The position numbers were made by a program, and so were the translations under genes. From positions 124,001 to 188,000 of the forward strand of contig NZ_PDUD01000009.1 of NCBI RefSeq assembly GCF_002646595.1: a stretch of DNA of 64,000 nt, in the 5' to 3' direction. The stretch comes from Flavilitoribacter nigricans DSM 23189 = NBRC 102662 (GTDB lineage Bacteria; Bacteroidota; Bacteroidia; Chitinophagales; Saprospiraceae). The stretch's first letter is position 1; each line of letters begins with the position of its first letter. This document shows positions 8,272 to 16,700 of the stretch, piece after piece. The notes under the pieces are model-generated. The model was not told the origin of the DNA. It searched no databases and was given only the letters and a program-made list of their open reading frames with translations.

Positions 8272-9867
8272 TCAGAACCGGTCGGGATTGGCCTCCTGCC
8301 AGTCCTTGCGGTACACTTCCGGTACCGTACTTTCTTTCAACATGCAACCTTTCACCAGGGGTGGATAAAGCTCATCGTAACGACGGACTTCGTTGACGCT
8401 GATCCGCCGGTAAATGTGACTGCGGTTGATCTGTGCCGGGTCGGAAATACCGGCCGCCGCCATTAATTCGACGAACGAATGTAGGGTCTCCTGGTGATAG
8501 TTCGCAACCCGTACCCTCTTGTCGCTGACGACCAGACCCGCTACCAGTTCCTTATCCTGGGTAGCCACGCCCGTCGGGCAGGTATTTTGGTTACACTCGA
8601 GCGCCTGGATACATCCGAGGGCCAGCATCATGGCGCGGGCGCTGTAAGTGGCATCCGCCCCCAGAGCGATCGACTGGAAGATATGAAATCCGGTCATGAT
8701 CTTACCGGAAGTGAACAATTTCACGTGCTGCTTAAGGTCGAAGCCCACCAGCGCATCGTAGGCGAAAGCCAGCCCTTCCCGGTAGGGCATACCCACGGAG
8801 TTCGAGAATTCCATCGGGGCCGCTCCGGTGCCACCTTCGCCCCCGTCAACGGTTATGAAATCGGGATAGATCCCGGTCTCCACCATGGCCTTGCAGATCG
8901 CGATAAATTCGCTTTTTTTGCCGATACACAGTTTAAAACCGACGGGTTTGAAATCCGAAAGATCCTGCATCTGGCGAATAAACTCCAGCAATCCTACCGG
9001 CGTGCTAAAGGTTTTGTGGGAGGGCGGCGAAAGCACATCTGTTCCGACTTTCACACCTCTGATCTGTGCGATCTCCGGCGTATTTTTTCGCCCCGGAAGA
9101 ATACCGCCGTGTCCGGGTTTGGCGCCCTGAGAAAGTTTCAGTTCAATCATTTTCACCTGGGGAGAAGCCGTGCGTTCGGCAAAAGCTTCGGGAGAGAAAT
9201 CGCCATCCTCGGTACGGCAGCCGAAATACCCGGTCCCAACCTGGTAGATCAGATCCCCGCCCTGCGCTTCGTGGTAGGGACTGATGCCGCCTTCTCCGGT
9301 ATTGTGGGCAAAACCACCGATGCGGGCGCCTCCGTTCAGGGCCTCTATGGCGTTTTTACTCAAGGAACCAAAACTCATAGCCGCCACGTTAAAAATACTG
9401 GCCATATAAGGTTGCTGACAGTGCTGACTGCCAACTTTGGTTCGCGGATCGTTGTCCAGCTCGTGGGTATCCAGCGCCGCGATGGAGTGGTTCATCCATT
9501 CGTAGCCTTCTTCGTATACATCCAGTTGGGTACCGAAGGGAGAGGTGTCGAGTTGGCGCTTGGCCCGCTGGTAAACGACCGAACGAAAGATGCGGCTGAT
9601 CGGCCGGCCGTTGGTATCCGATTCGATGAAATACTGGTACAGTTTCGGCCGCAATTCCTCCATAACATACCGGCCACGTCCCAAAATGGGGAAATTCCGC
9701 ATGATCGCGTGCTTGTGCTGGTACATATCATAGAACCCTAACAATACGATGGGAACCAGAATGAAGTACAACCAAAAGATAGGTGGCCAGGCGTAATGTC
9801 CGACAATAAAAACTAGGCCCAGCGAGATAATGGAGAAGGCTAAAAATTCGTTCCTCATGTTGTGCAA
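8272..9867 (-). CDS. Membrane-anchored FMN-binding glutamate synthase-family protein
   Basis: A 531-residue protein with two N-terminal transmembrane helices (about residues 8-22 and 28-46) followed by the complete FMN-binding barrel of glutamate synthase (GltS). Visible motifs are 'MSFGSLSKNAIEALNGGA', 'NTGEGGISPYH', 'IELKLSQGAKPGHGG', 'DGGEGGTGAAP', and the cysteine cluster C-x5-C-x4-C ('CIQALECNQNTCPTG') that binds the 3Fe-4S cluster in true GltS. The glutaminase and NADPH-binding parts are missing, so it cannot be a complete glutamate synthase; stand-alone homologues are common but poorly characterised. The anchor suggests electrons come from the membrane or an unknown partner. A second ATG three codons in (MRNEF) is an equally good start. 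Confidence 0.85.
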   Translation of the reverse strand: MHNMRNEFLAFSIISLGLVFIVGHYAWPPIFWLYFILVPIVLLGFYDMYQHKHAIMRNFPILGRGRYVMEELRPKLYQYFIESDTNGRPISRIFRSVVYQRAKRQLDTSPFGTQLDVYEEGYEWMNHSIAALDTHELDNDPRTKVGSQHCQQPYMASIFNVAAMSFGSLSKNAIEALNGGARIGGFAHNTGEGGISPYHEAQGGDLIYQVGTGYFGCRTEDGDFSPEAFAERTASPQVKMIELKLSQGAKPGHGGILPGRKNTPEIAQIRGVKVGTDVLSPPSHKTFSTPVGLLEFIRQMQDLSDFKPVGFKLCIGKKSEFIAICKAMVETGIYPDFITVDGGEGGTGAAPMEFSNSVGMPYREGLAFAYDALVGFDLKQHVKLFTSGKIMTGFHIFQSIALGADATYSARAMMLALGCIQALECNQNTCPTGVATQDKELVAGLVVSDKRVRVANYHQETLHSFVELMAAAGISDPAQINRSHIYRRISVNEVRRYDELYPPLVKGCMLKESTVPEVYRKDWQEANPDRF

Positions 9868-10033
9868 CTAATAAATAGTAACTTTTTGCGCTTAGAGATT
9901 GGAATCATCCCTATATAGAAGCGATCAGCTAATTAATCGAAAAATGTCCGCTTATTATAACCGGATGGCAACTTTTTAAAGCAAAAAGGCGTATATTACC
10001 TAACGAAAACATCTCCGAAAATCCCTTTTAACT

Positions 10034-10900
10034 ATGCGTCAGCTAAAAATTACGAATAAAATTACCACCAGAGAGAGCCTGGCTCTGGATAAGTACCTAA
10101 ATGATATAGGGAAAATAAATCTGCTCACTCCTGAGCAAGAGGCGGAAATGGCACGGCGCATTCGAAGTGGAGACCAGGAAGCACTGGAGATACTGACCAA
10201 ATGTAATCTACGATTTGTAGTATCCGTTGCCAAGCAATATCAGAATCAGGGCCTGTCGTTAAGTGACCTGATCAACGAAGGTAACGTAGGTCTGATGAAA
10301 GCGGCCCGTCGCTTCGACGAAACCAAAGGCTTCAAATTCATTTCCTACGCCGTTTGGTGGATCCGCCAGTCCATTCTACAGGCCATCGTTGAATATTCCC
10401 GGATCGTCCGGCTACCGCTCAACAAGGTCGGTTCTTATAATAAGGTGAACGAAGCCTTTATTTCCTTTGTCCAGGAGTTCGAACGGGAACCTACGCACGA
10501 TGAACTGGCCGAGTTACTCAACATGACTCCCAAGGAAATTGCCAATATGCTCAAAGGCAACGGCCGCCACGTTTCCGTTGATGCTCCGATTAGCGGAGAA
10601 GACGGAGATTCTACCATGCTGGACACCATTTCCAGTGACGAGAATATGAGTCCGGATACCAGTCTGATGGAACAATCCCTCAAAGATGAAGTTCAGCAGG
10701 GGCTGTCCATTCTTTCTCCCCGCGAAGTGGAGGTACTTTCCGCTTACTATGGTCTGAACGGCTACAAGCCGCTCACCCTGGAAGAGATCGGAGACCTGTA
10801 CGGGCTGACCAGAGAACGGGTGCGGCAGATCAAAGAAAGAGCCATCCGCAGATTGCGCAAATCCTATAACCGAAATTCCCTGAAATCCTACTTAGGATAA
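10034..10900 (+). CDS. rpoD: RNA polymerase primary sigma factor RpoD/SigA
   Basis: A 288-residue housekeeping sigma-70 factor of the short form typical of Bacteroidota (no long region 1.1). Region 1.2 is at the start ('[20 protein letters not shown]'), region 2 has the core-binding and -10 recognition helices ('[20 protein letters not shown]', '[13 protein letters not shown]'), region 3 follows, and region 4.2 is the -35-reading helix-turn-helix ('[20 protein letters not shown]'). Bacteroidota primary sigma factors read the unusual -33 TTTG / -7 TAnnTTTG promoter. The gene is single, divergent from the FMN enzyme (166 bp between), and followed by a hairpin. Confidence 0.96.
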   Translation: MRQLKITNKITTRESLALDKYLNDIGKINLLTPEQEAEMARRIRSGDQEALEILTKCNLRFVVSVAKQYQNQGLSLSDLINEGNVGLMKAARRFDETKGFKFISYAVWWIRQSILQAIVEYSRIVRLPLNKVGSYNKVNEAFISFVQEFEREPTHDELAELLNMTPKEIANMLKGNGRHVSVDAPISGEDGDSTMLDTISSDENMSPDTSLMEQSLKDEVQQGLSILSPREVEVLSAYYGLNGYKPLTLEEIGDLYGLTRERVRQIKERAIRRLRKSYNRNSLKSYLG

Positions 10901-10943
10901 TACGGCAGCTTACCGTTATTTTCTGTTATCACCATGTACGAAT

Positions 10944-10967
10944 AATGGCTCCCCCGTTGGAGCCATT
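10944..10967 (+). terminator. Hairpin after rpoD
   Basis: Perfect 9-bp arms AATGGCTCC (10944-10952) and GGAGCCATT (10959-10967) around a 6-nt loop, 43 bp after the rpoD stop. No T-run follows, so termination may be weak. Confidence 0.45.
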
Positions 10968-11003
10968 GTAGCTGTTGACCGTCAATTTAAACACTATTTT
11001 TTC

Positions 11004-12119
11004 ATGAAGAAAAATGCCCTGCCCTTCCTGGAGGGCTTTTTATTTTTTTGCCTGTTGCTGATCGTTGCGTGCGGCTCCGAAACCGAAGAAAACCCGGAGG
11101 TGGACGCCCCCCAGGAGACTTCCGTGATGGCTATGGATCTTAAGGTAGTGGTCCCGAACGGACGCCTGCGTGCGGCTCCCGATCCGCAGGCAAAAGTGAT
11201 CCGACAACTGAATAAATGGGCTTCCCTGCAGGATCTAGGTGAGGTAAGCAGGCACACGACTCAGATAAGTTTTGGTGCCGAAAAATTCGACGAACCCTGG
11301 CTGGAGGTACAGGATTCCACCGGGCAGAGCGGCTGGATCTACGCCCGGGAAGTTGCCCCCGCCCTTAGCGGAGCTGATCTGCAGGAATTCCGTCGCAGCA
11401 AATTACTGCGCTCCATCTTTGGGGATGCGGCCTATCTGAAACTGGAAACCTACCGGGAGAACTGGCAACAGGCCGTTTCGGAAAAAGCCATAGCCGAAAC
11501 TTACCGGCTGGGACTATCGCTGCGGGACACCCTCGTACCGATGTTGGAAAATAAATCTCACAGTTACGATACGGGTCCCCTACCCGATCTGTTCTGGATA
11601 GACAATTTCATTCCGGCCTACGTGACCCAACTGGTAGCCGAAGGCACCGTCTACTACCTGTTCAATGACTATAAACAGTGGTTAAAAATGGCTCGAAAAA
11701 GCCCGGGTAAGCAGGACGATCGCTTCTTTTCCCTTCTGGCCCGGTGCTATCCCCAGGATAGTATTGAATATTTTTACCCGGCCTGGGAGCTGCAAACCTG
11801 GGATTATGGCGGCCATCATCTGCTGGGACGGGGAATAACCTACGATATTTTGGCTGAGATTGAACAATTAGAATCCCGGACACCTTTATTTTCTAGAGCC
11901 CTGTTACAATTAAAGGATCAGATCCTGGCCGATCTGACCCAACCCAATATTCACTTCTGGGAACCGGATACCCTCGTGAAACAGGAATTAGATTCCATAA
12001 TCCAGGCGAATTGGAGTATATTTACTGCAACCGACCGGGTCGCTTTGGATACCCGTCGTCTTCAACTGGACAGCGCGGTGGTACACGGGATCGGATTCAA
12101 CGCCCGGGCGGGTGAATAA
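11004..12119 (+). CDS. SH3-domain lipoprotein
   Basis: A 371-residue protein with a signal peptide ending in the lipobox L-I-V-A-C (Cys near residue 23) and an acidic linker. A bacterial SH3 fold follows at ~47-120 ('VVVPNGRLRAAPDPQAKVIRQL', 'PWLEVQDSTGQSGWIYAREV'), then a ~250-residue helical region without a recognised domain. SH3b domains in exported proteins usually bind peptidoglycan or act as targeting modules. The gene stands alone between rpoD and a strong hairpin. Confidence 0.75.
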   Translation: MKKNALPFLEGFLFFCLLLIVACGSETEENPEVDAPQETSVMAMDLKVVVPNGRLRAAPDPQAKVIRQLNKWASLQDLGEVSRHTTQISFGAEKFDEPWLEVQDSTGQSGWIYAREVAPALSGADLQEFRRSKLLRSIFGDAAYLKLETYRENWQQAVSEKAIAETYRLGLSLRDTLVPMLENKSHSYDTGPLPDLFWIDNFIPAYVTQLVAEGTVYYLFNDYKQWLKMARKSPGKQDDRFFSLLARCYPQDSIEYFYPAWELQTWDYGGHHLLGRGITYDILAEIEQLESRTPLFSRALLQLKDQILADLTQPNIHFWEPDTLVKQELDSIIQANWSIFTATDRVALDTRRLQLDSAVVHGIGFNARAGE

Positions 12120-12142
12120 CAGGACCTGAGCTAACAAATCAG

Positions 12143-12178
12143 CCGGTCATCCGAAGCGAAATCGCTTCGGATGACCGG
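12143..12178. terminator. Perfect 17-bp inverted repeat
   Basis: Arms 12143-12159 and 12162-12178 are perfectly complementary (core TCCGAAGCGA / TCGCTTCGGA) with only two unpaired bases. It lies 23 bp after the SH3 lipoprotein stop. There is no T-tract, but the stability suggests a terminator or mRNA-stabilising element. Confidence 0.6.
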
Positions 12179-12251
12179 GAAATCCCCCTTTCCGCTTCGG
12201 CCTTCACACCGGGCGATCAACGGGGGCTAACGTTTTAACATCAATATACCA

Positions 12252-12923
12252 ATGGCATTTCTTACTATACTGTTATTACTGATCACCGTGGGAGGCCTGG
12301 GGCTGCTGTTTACCGTCCTTACCAAGTTCAGCCCGGGCGAAAAACGCATCCGGGAAGAACTGAAGCGCATGCAGTCCGACATGGATCAATGGGTGGATGA
12401 ACTTGTGCCCATAGACCGCAAGGAACTGGAACTTTTTTCGCTGACGCAGATCAAAAATTCCATCACCAAACGGTTTACCACCTCCGGAAAAGGGATCTAT
12501 ACGACCATTTTCGAGGAGCCTATCGTAGCTTACAGTTATAAGAAGTACCTTGGTAAAAATGCCCACGGTCTGCTTTATTGCCGCACGGCTGAACACGAAT
12601 ACGCTTACTGGATACGCCCTAAGGGAGTGCAGGTGGTGATCGACAACAAACTGGTCGGTACCTACAACAAGGAAAACGGCGTACTCTACAGTGCCGAATC
12701 CAAAAAGATGCTGGCCCGGATCAATCGGGAAGACAAAAAGATAGCACCGGTAGTGGTTGGCGAACGCGAAGTGGCCAGTATGGTCAAAGCCCTGCCGGCC
12801 GCTAAGGACGACATCAGTACCCGCGCTTTTCAATTCGTTCGGGAAGATCTGACGCAGGAAGAAGAAATGCTTTTGCTATCCGTTTCTCTGCTGGAAATGG
12901 TTAAAGAAACCGTCGGAGAATAA
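12252..12923 (+). CDS. Membrane-anchored protein of unknown function
   Basis: A 223-residue protein with one strongly hydrophobic N-terminal helix (residues ~3-24), then a short charged helical region ('GEKRIREELKRMQSDMDQWVDEL'). The central part looks beta-rich ('GIYTTIFEEPIVAYSYKKYLG', 'YAYWIRPKGVQVVIDNKLVGTY'), and the C-terminus is helical and acidic. The central pattern of short strands around 'NKLVGTYNKENGVLY' vaguely recalls scramblase/LURP-like barrels, but this is not firm. The protein is probably tethered to the inner membrane with its body in the cytoplasm. It may be co-transcribed with the Nudix-like gene downstream. Confidence 0.6.
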   Translation: MAFLTILLLLITVGGLGLLFTVLTKFSPGEKRIREELKRMQSDMDQWVDELVPIDRKELELFSLTQIKNSITKRFTTSGKGIYTTIFEEPIVAYSYKKYLGKNAHGLLYCRTAEHEYAYWIRPKGVQVVIDNKLVGTYNKENGVLYSAESKKMLARINREDKKIAPVVVGEREVASMVKALPAAKDDISTRAFQFVREDLTQEEEMLLLSVSLLEMVKETVGE

Positions 12924-13088
12924 GCGGGTCTTAAAAAAGTCGATTTTTTGTGTTTTCTTTGTATTCTATTCCCCAACCTTTTAGGCATTTCCCTGTTTAA
13001 TACCCAAAATGCCGCATCGCCTGGAAAGCCCCTCCGGTTGATCGCTTTTTTGTATGACTCTATTTTTTCAGCATATACTCCATTGGTT

Positions 13089-13511
13089 ATGGATCTCAGA
13101 AAAAAAGTAAACTTAATCATCTATCGTTTTCGGGAAAGAGGACTGGAAGTCTTCTTGATGAACGAAGATCAGGACAACGAGAACTGGGCATTTCCGCAGG
13201 GTGATCTGCAGGATAATTCCGAGAGCAGCACCGATGATATGGATAAGATGATCGCGCTGGACCCGGTAAAGCAGGCCGATGGAGACCTGGAAGAAGGCTG
13301 GGCGGTGGAAGGTGACTGGCACGAAATTCCCTCGCTGAAAAGTATGCTGTACGAAGATGCCATGCAGCTGAAAGAGAAGATCAAAGGCATGGAGAAGGGT
13401 ACTTATGTGCTGCTGAAGGACGCTTTGAAAAAAGTACTCCCCCATCAATACGAAATGCTTAAGGAACTGAAAGATATTTTAACGGACCGGAATTCCGTAA
13501 AGGATATGTAG
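13089..13511 (+). CDS. Nudix-like protein lacking a Nudix box
   Basis: A 140-residue protein whose first 45 residues match the start of a Nudix fold ('VNLIIYRFRERGLEVFLMNEDQ', 'WAFPQGD'). The expected catalytic box GX5EX7REUXEEXGU is absent: the segment after it is an acidic stretch and a helical C-terminus. It is therefore probably a non-catalytic Nudix relative or sensor. The frame is open 47 codons further upstream to 12948, but that extension overlaps an AT-rich leader and is not protein-like, so the ATG at 13089 is chosen. A strong terminator follows. Confidence 0.65.
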   Translation: MDLRKKVNLIIYRFRERGLEVFLMNEDQDNENWAFPQGDLQDNSESSTDDMDKMIALDPVKQADGDLEEGWAVEGDWHEIPSLKSMLYEDAMQLKEKIKGMEKGTYVLLKDALKKVLPHQYEMLKELKDILTDRNSVKDM

Positions 13512-13574
13512 TCCGTACACCTGCCGGAAATCATTAATATCTGCGGCGGTGCCTGCGGATGATTTCCTGGAAAG

Positions 13575-13622
13575 AAATGCCCTGTCCTGGTTTTTGCCAG
13601 GGCAGGGCATTTTCTGTTTTTT
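13575..13622 (+). terminator. Rho-independent terminator
   Basis: A 16-bp stem (13575-13590 with 13597-13612, one G-U pair) with a TTTTTG loop is followed by a T-rich tail. It ends the transcript of the Nudix-like gene and insulates the giant adhesin gene downstream. Confidence 0.85.
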
Positions 13623-13701
13623 ATTTTCCTTTACCGCCCAGATTGCGTTATTTTGTCTTCAGGCTATCCCCAAATTGTCCTAAAACATACCGTACCTCCC
13701 T

Positions 13702-16700
13702 ATGGAAAAAACCATCTGTTGCCTAACATTTTTTATTATATGTTTTCATGCTCTCCTCCACGCTCAATCACCTCCGGTGCTCAGCAATCCGTCCGCCTGC
13801 CAGCTGGGTTTACCCATAAACGATGATACCTGCCCCGAGGATAGCCCGCTTTACCAACCCAATATTTTTTCCATAGCGGTGACCAATGCCCCGGGCTCGA
13901 GCCTCGGTACCGATGTTTACCTCAAGGAAGTCAAACTGATCATCCGCCACGGCTGGCTGAACGACCTGGATATCTCTCTGCAGTCTCCCGGTGGACAGAT
14001 CATCGATCTGAGTTCGGACAACGGCGGCGGAGAAGACGACTACGGCCGGCCGGATGCGCTAAACTGCGATAGTGCCGTGGTGTTTCGCAACAATGCCTGC
14101 CTCTCCATCGCAGAAGCTGTCCACCCTTATCTGGACGAAGCGGTTCGGCCCGAAGAGCATTTCTATACCTTCAACGATTCCATTACCGATCCCAACGGCA
14201 CCTGGAAGCTCATTGTCTGCGACGATGTTGACGAAGACGCCGGAAGCCTGGAATTTGTGGAACTGGTCTTTGAACCGATCAGCTGTCTGCCGGTGGAAGA
14301 GATCACGAGCATTAAGGTCGATAGCACTGCGGCTATCGTATCACTGAGTCCGGAAGGCTTTTGTGGAATAACCGTTTTTGAATACGGTCCGCCCGGTTTC
14401 ACGCCCGGCGTAGATTCCACGGCGGGTCCGGAAGGTCAGGTGGTTATTGTCAATGACTGCCCGCCGTTTACCATCAGTGGACTACCGGAATTGACGGATC
14501 TGGACCTGTACGTTCGGCGCTACTGTGCGGAAAGCAATAGCTTTTCGGGAAATACCTGCGGGGACAGCCTCACCACCGGCTGCCGGCCTCCGGCACCGAC
14601 CATTGAAACCACCTTCGCCACCGAAACGAACTGCACCACCAATTGTGGCGCGGAATGCCCGATGACCGGTTTGTGGCGGAATGCGCCAATAGCCGATATC
14701 GACTGGATCGTGCACAGCGGCCCCGTTGCCACCCAGGGTACCGGTCCCAGCTCTGATGCCAACGGTGATGGGAAATATGTCTATCTGGAATCCAGTGGAA
14801 GCAGTTGTGCCGCCGGTTCCGAAGCAATTCTGCTGTCGGCCTGTGTGGAGCTCAATACCGCCGGTTCTGATACCTGTCATTTTTCTTTCAACTACCATAT
14901 GTACGGCAACACCATCGGCAGCCTGGCCCTGGAAGCCACGCTCGACGGCGGCTTTAGCTGGGTACCGGTCTGGGAACAGATAGGTGATCAGGGGAATCAA
15001 TGGAATAAGGTCTACCTGAGTTTGTCTGACTTTCCGGAAGGAAGTACCATGCAGTTCCGGTTTGTCGGTACCAAGGGAGACGGCTTTCGCGGGGATATTG
15101 CCCTCGATCATCTTGTTTTTTACGGTTCCCGGCTGCTGGCCTATCCGGAACAGCCTTATTATGTGGATCTCGATGAAGACGGTTACGGCAGCGGAAGTGC
15201 CTTTATTCTGAGCTGCCTTCCCGAGCCACCGCCGGGTTACACAGATAATAATCTGGATTGCAACGACAATGATCCCAATATCAATCCCGGCCGGCCGGAA
15301 GTCCCCTGCGACGGGGTCGACGACAACTGCAACGGTCCGGATGATGATACTTTTTTGCCGTCCCCGCTAAGTGCCAACGATACCATCTGCTCGGGGGAAA
15401 CGGCCGAGATCTGTGCCACGGCCGGCGAGGGCTTTCTCACCGTCTGGTACGATGATCCGGCACTCGAAACCCCGGTTTTCATCGGGCCCTGTTTCGCTCC
15501 CGAATTACCGGAAAATAACACGCCGAACACCGTAATCTATACCTACTACGCGATTGAGACCAATTTCACCTGCGCTTCGGACATTCCGACTACGGTAGAG
15601 ATCCACGTTCGCCCCCAACCCCAACTTAGTCTGAACAATACACCGAATGCCTGCCCCGGAGATACCTTTAATCTGGCCGCGATAGATATTGTGGACGAAA
15701 ACTTTACCAACGGTACCCTGAGTTTCCACAGTGCCAGTCCGGCACTGCCCGAAAATGAGATCAGTGATCTGCTGATCCCGGCGCAAAATGATACGGTGGT
15801 CTACGCGCTTATGAGCTCCGACGCCGGCTGCCGGGATGAAATAGCGATCCCCCTGACGCTGAGTCCGGGACCGGATCTGAGCTTCAGCCCCACCGATTCC
15901 TTTATTCTTTGTAAAGAGTCTACTACCACTGTGGAGGTTATCGCTACCGGAGGCAGTGGGAACTACCAGTACTTTTGGGAAAACGGTCGCACGACTCCCT
16001 CCCTATCCGTCCGGGCCGGACAGATCAGCGGGGATACCCGAATCTACGGCGTGACGGTGACCGATGAGAACGGTTGTTTCAGTACGGACAGCGTAGTGGT
16101 GCAAACCTCCAATAGTATCGATTCGTTGTTCCGGCAGGTAACGAATGCCATCAGCTGCGACGGCAATGAAGGGAGTATTATTCTATCTCCGCTGACGGGG
16201 CTGGCCCCTTTTACCTACCAGTGGTCCGGCATAAACGGCGTCAGCGGTTCGGCGACCAGCGCTCAGGATACCTTCGTTATCGCCAGCTTACCGCAGGGTT
16301 CGTACCGCATTACCATTACGGACAGTTCATCCGAGCAGTGCGCTTTCTATCTGCGTAATGTTTTGGTACAGGGACCGGGAGCAGTAGTGGAAGCCATCCG
16401 CGTCAATGAGGTGAGCTGCGGAGGAGCGGAAGACGGCCGGATCGACCTGGACGTAATCGGGAATAATCCGATTTATAGCTGGAGCAACGGAGCCGATACG
16501 CAGGATATTGATCAGCTTGTCGGTGGGCTCTATTCGGTTACCATTACCGACGGCCCCTGCACGACGGTGCTGAGTGATATTGAAGTGACCGAACCGGCAC
16601 CGCTGGGATTTCGTTCGACCGTTGCACCGGCCAGCTGCGCCGACACCGAAGACGGACAGATCACCCTCAATCTCTTCGGTGGGAACGAGCCTTATACGAT

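Noticed and set aside
8494-9741. A ~415-codon plus-strand frame under the GltS-like gene
   Set aside because: Complement of a coding region with clear FMN-barrel motifs; no independent protein features.
12948-13088. N-terminal extension of the Nudix-like protein
   Set aside because: The added 47 residues are Phe/Leu-rich, not family-like, and cover the leader; the internal ATG at 13089 fits better.
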